Shown piece after piece: positions 5,246 through 7,123 of a DNA stretch of 7,123 nucleotides. The position numbers were made by a program, and so were the translations under genes. The stretch spans positions 1 through 7,123 of the forward strand of contig JAENWH010000094.1 of assembly GCA_016650135.1 (NCBI GenBank), read 5' to 3'. The stretch's first letter is position 1; each line of letters begins with the position of its first letter. Under the pieces are notes generated by a model, which did not search any database, had not been told where the DNA came from, and saw only the letters and a program-made list of their open reading frames with translations. This stretch comes from Peptostreptococcaceae bacterium. Its GTDB lineage: Bacteria > Bacillota_A > Clostridia > Peptostreptococcales > Anaerovoracaceae.

Positions 5246-6139
5246 CTAAATCAAACATTCGATTAATCCCATGCTTAAAAAAACGATACTGATTACCTGA
5301 TTTATATTATACGACGCCACTTTCACATTTGTAAGTCTCTCCGGAGAAACAATCGCATGCTCTAGAATGAAAAGTGCTGCTATGATGCCAAGTCCGGCAA
5401 AATAAATCATACCCAGTTCCTTTGCCAGAAGCCCTACAACCACCAAGGCGCATAAAGCCCCAAAGTGAAAAAATCTGGCAATAGTAAGCGCGTTTTTAAC
5501 ACCAAACCTTGCAGGAATAGAATGCAACCCGTTATCTCGGTCGAAGTCAACATCCTGAGCTCCGTAAATAATATCAAAACCCGCAACCCAAAAAGTATTT
5601 GCGGCACCCATAAAAAATGGAATCCACCCCATTTGACCAGTCACTGCAATCCAAGCACCTACCGGGGCGGCAGCCGATGTAATCCCTAAAATCAAATGGC
5701 AGGTCCATGTGAACCTTTTCGTATAGGAATAAATCACCATCAGAAATATGGCAAGTGGAGACAGAACTAGACAAAGTGTATTCAGCATCCCCGCACCAAA
5801 AACCATCACAGCAAAGCAAACTATAGTAAACCCGATTACCTCTTTTTTCTTTACCTTGCCCTGGGGTATCTGACGTGCAGCCGTTCTGGGATTTTTTGCA
5901 TCAATACCTGCATCAATAACCCGGTTTATCGCATTTGCTCCAGTTCTTGCCCCCATAAAAGCAACCAGTATCCAAAATAAAGTTTCCGGGTCAGGTCGTC
6001 CGCCGCTTGCAATCAGTAAAGATATTAACGCGAAGGAAAGGGAAAAAATCGTATGGGAAAACATCACCAAAGTACCATAATCAGATGTCTTTTTTACGAT
6101 TTTTTTGAGGATTCTTTTGATGAAATTAATCAAGTCCAT
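5246..6139 (-). CDS. ubiA: UbiA-family polyprenyltransferase, probably the menaquinone (futalosine pathway) enzyme
   Basis: This integral membrane enzyme of 297 residues should transfer a polyprenyl chain to an aromatic acceptor. Both aspartate-rich diphosphate/Mg sites are intact: N72-R-V-I-D76-A-G-I-D80, followed by the conserved R85-T-A-x-R89-x-IP loop, and Q195-D196-V-D-F-D200 followed by G204-L-H-S-IP. Hydrophobic segments are spread along the whole chain, as expected for the nine-helix UbiA fold, after a basic amphipathic N terminus. Gut and soil Firmicutes of this type do not make ubiquinone. With UbiD and UbiX beside it, the likely acceptor is 1,4-dihydroxy-6-naphthoate (the MqnP role). 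The ATG lies inside the ubiD-like gene (14-bp overlap) with AAGG 3 nt upstream, so coupling to upstream translation is likely. An assignment as 4-hydroxybenzoate prenyltransferase is a common automatic label but is less likely here. Confidence 0.92.
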   Translation of the reverse strand: MDLINFIKRILKKIVKKTSDYGTLVMFSHTIFSLSFALISLLIASGGRPDPETLFWILVAFMGARTGANAINRVIDAGIDAKNPRTAARQIPQGKVKKKEVIGFTIVCFAVMVFGAGMLNTLCLVLSPLAIFLMVIYSYTKRFTWTCHLILGITSAAAPVGAWIAVTGQMGWIPFFMGAANTFWVAGFDIIYGAQDVDFDRDNGLHSIPARFGVKNALTIARFFHFGALCALVVVGLLAKELGMIYFAGLGIIAALFILEHAIVSPERLTNVKVASYNINQVISIVFLSMGLIECLI

Positions 6140-7123
6140 ATTCCTTCCACTTTTCGCTTACCAGGTCCTTCATTTCAGGACTCATTTCAATATCGTCAGG
6201 CCACTTTCTTGTATGTCCTTCTCCCGGCCATTTCCTTGTGGCATCGATTCCAACTCTGCTGCCGTAGTGAGGTGTATTTGAAGCATGGTCCAGGGCGTCT
6301 AACGGCCCCTCAGAGAGTGTAATGTCTCGCTTGCCATCTATGTTATTAAACACCTTCCACATTACTGTGGATACATTTTGAACATCCACTTCCTGGTCCA
6401 CAACTATGACCATTTTGGTATACATCATCTGCCCCATTCCCCAGACGGCATTCATCACCTTGGCAGCATGCCCAGGGTAACGTTTGTGGATGGAAATGAT
6501 GACACAGCTGTGGAATACGCCCTCAAGCGGAAAGTTGATGTCAACAATTTCAGGATTTGTCATCTTCAGCAAAGGCAGAAAAATCTTTTCTGTAGCTTTT
6601 CCCATATAACAGTCTTCCATCGGTGGTTTCCCTACGATGGTTGTTGGATAAAAAGGGTTTTTTCTGTGCGTCATACAGGTAACGTGGAAAGCAGGGTAAT
6701 AATCTTCGAGGGAATAATATCCAGTGTGATCTCCGAAAGGCCCTTCCATGCGAAGTTCCTCGTTTACATCCACATATCCTTCCAGAATGAATTCTGCTTC
6801 TGCAGGGACAAAAATATCGTTGGTGACAGACTTCACCATAGTCACAGGCATTTTTCTGAGGAAACCCGCAAACATCATCTCATCAATAGCCTTTGGCAAT
6901 GGTGCCGTTGCCGCATAGGTTACGGCAGGGTCACAGCCCAAAGCCACAGAAACAGGCATTCTGCCCCCGATTTTTTTATAGCTCTCATAGATTTCCTTGC
7001 CATCCTTATGCAGATGCCAATGCATACCGGTCGTGTTCTTATCAAATACCTGCAATCGATACATACCTACATTTTGGATCTGTGTTTCTGGATCCTTGGT
7101 AAACACCAGCGGCAGGGTTATGA
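6126..7123 (-). CDS. ubiD: UbiD-family decarboxylase, probably menaquinone (futalosine pathway) type; 5' end cut by the window
   Basis: This prenylated-FMN-dependent decarboxylase should remove the ring carboxylate of a (prenylated) aromatic acid. About 331 C-terminal residues are visible. The frame stays open to the right edge, reading ITLPLVFTKDPET, so the GTG at 7106 is an internal valine; usual lengths near 480 imply roughly 100-170 residues are missing. Visible hallmarks are NVGMYRLQV with the conserved arginine, MHWHLHKDG (metal and cofactor region), and EGPFGDHTGYY with the acidic pair of the catalytic E-R-E/D set. The C-terminal DALDHASNTPHYGSRVGID and ATRKWPGEGHTRKWPDDI patterns resemble the SCO4490-type menaquinone decarboxylases more than E. 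coli UbiD. It is the first visible gene of the operon; the promoter must lie beyond the window. Its stop overlaps the start of the prenyltransferase gene. Confidence 0.93.
   Translation of the reverse strand, partial: ITLPLVFTKDPETQIQNVGMYRLQVFDKNTTGMHWHLHKDGKEIYESYKKIGGRMPVSVALGCDPAVTYAATAPLPKAIDEMMFAGFLRKMPVTMVKSVTNDIFVPAEAEFILEGYVDVNEELRMEGPFGDHTGYYSLEDYYPAFHVTCMTHRKNPFYPTTIVGKPPMEDCYMGKATEKIFLPLLKMTNPEIVDINFPLEGVFHSCVIISIHKRYPGHAAKVMNAVWGMGQMMYTKMVIVVDQEVDVQNVSTVMWKVFNNIDGKRDITLSEGPLDALDHASNTPHYGSRVGIDATRKWPGEGHTRKWPDDIEMSPEMKDLVSEKWKEYGLD

Noticed and set aside
2815..6322. Many short plus-strand open frames opposite the operon
   Set aside because: They are antisense to genes with complete family motifs, and none has its own ribosome site with a recognisable product.
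7104..7106. GTG as the start of the UbiD-like gene
   Set aside because: The frame continues without a stop to the window edge with residues typical of the family (ITLPLV before FTKDPET), and the protein would be far too short.

Overview
The window looks like chromosomal DNA from an AT-rich, anaerobic low-GC Firmicute (a Clostridia- or Negativicutes-like bacterium). This is inferred from strong AGGAGG-type ribosome sites, TTG start use, a clostridial-style 'reverse' rubrerythrin, and a UbiD/UbiA/UbiX set that fits menaquinone synthesis in an organism without ubiquinone. The genus cannot be fixed from the sequence alone.

Layout, left to right. (1) 1-841, minus strand: a stand-alone PD-(D/E)XK nuclease-fold protein of unknown role, whose 3' end lies in a short tandem-repeat array that reaches the left edge. 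(2) 842-1218: a divergent intergenic region with a candidate promoter for each flanking gene. (3) 1219-1761, plus strand: reverse rubrerythrin (rubredoxin domain first, then the diiron ferritin-like domain). Four tandem 12-bp copies of its last two codons plus stop follow, then a hairpin terminator that could serve both convergent transcription units. (4) 2042-7123, minus strand: an apparent operon read right to left as ubiD-like decarboxylase (cut by the right edge), ubiA-like prenyltransferase, ubiX flavin prenyltransferase, a lipoprotein solute-binding protein, an ABC ATPase and an ABC permease. The genes overlap or are separated by at most 75 bp.

The three Ubi-type proteins form a coherent chemical module. 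UbiX makes prenylated FMN, UbiD needs it to decarboxylate an aromatic acid, and UbiA attaches the polyprenyl tail. In anaerobic Firmicutes this combination is best explained as the late steps of the futalosine menaquinone pathway (1,4-dihydroxy-6-naphthoate to demethylmenaquinone). The co-directional, tightly packed NitT/TauT-type ABC importer is the most interesting part of the window: its substrate is unknown, and its position suggests uptake of something linked to quinone synthesis or another aromatic acid.

A second unexpected pattern is that three different genes (the nuclease, the rubrerythrin and ubiX) each have a short tandem direct repeat at, or immediately after, their stop codon. 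I found no CRISPR array, tRNA, rRNA, insertion sequence or recognisable riboswitch.
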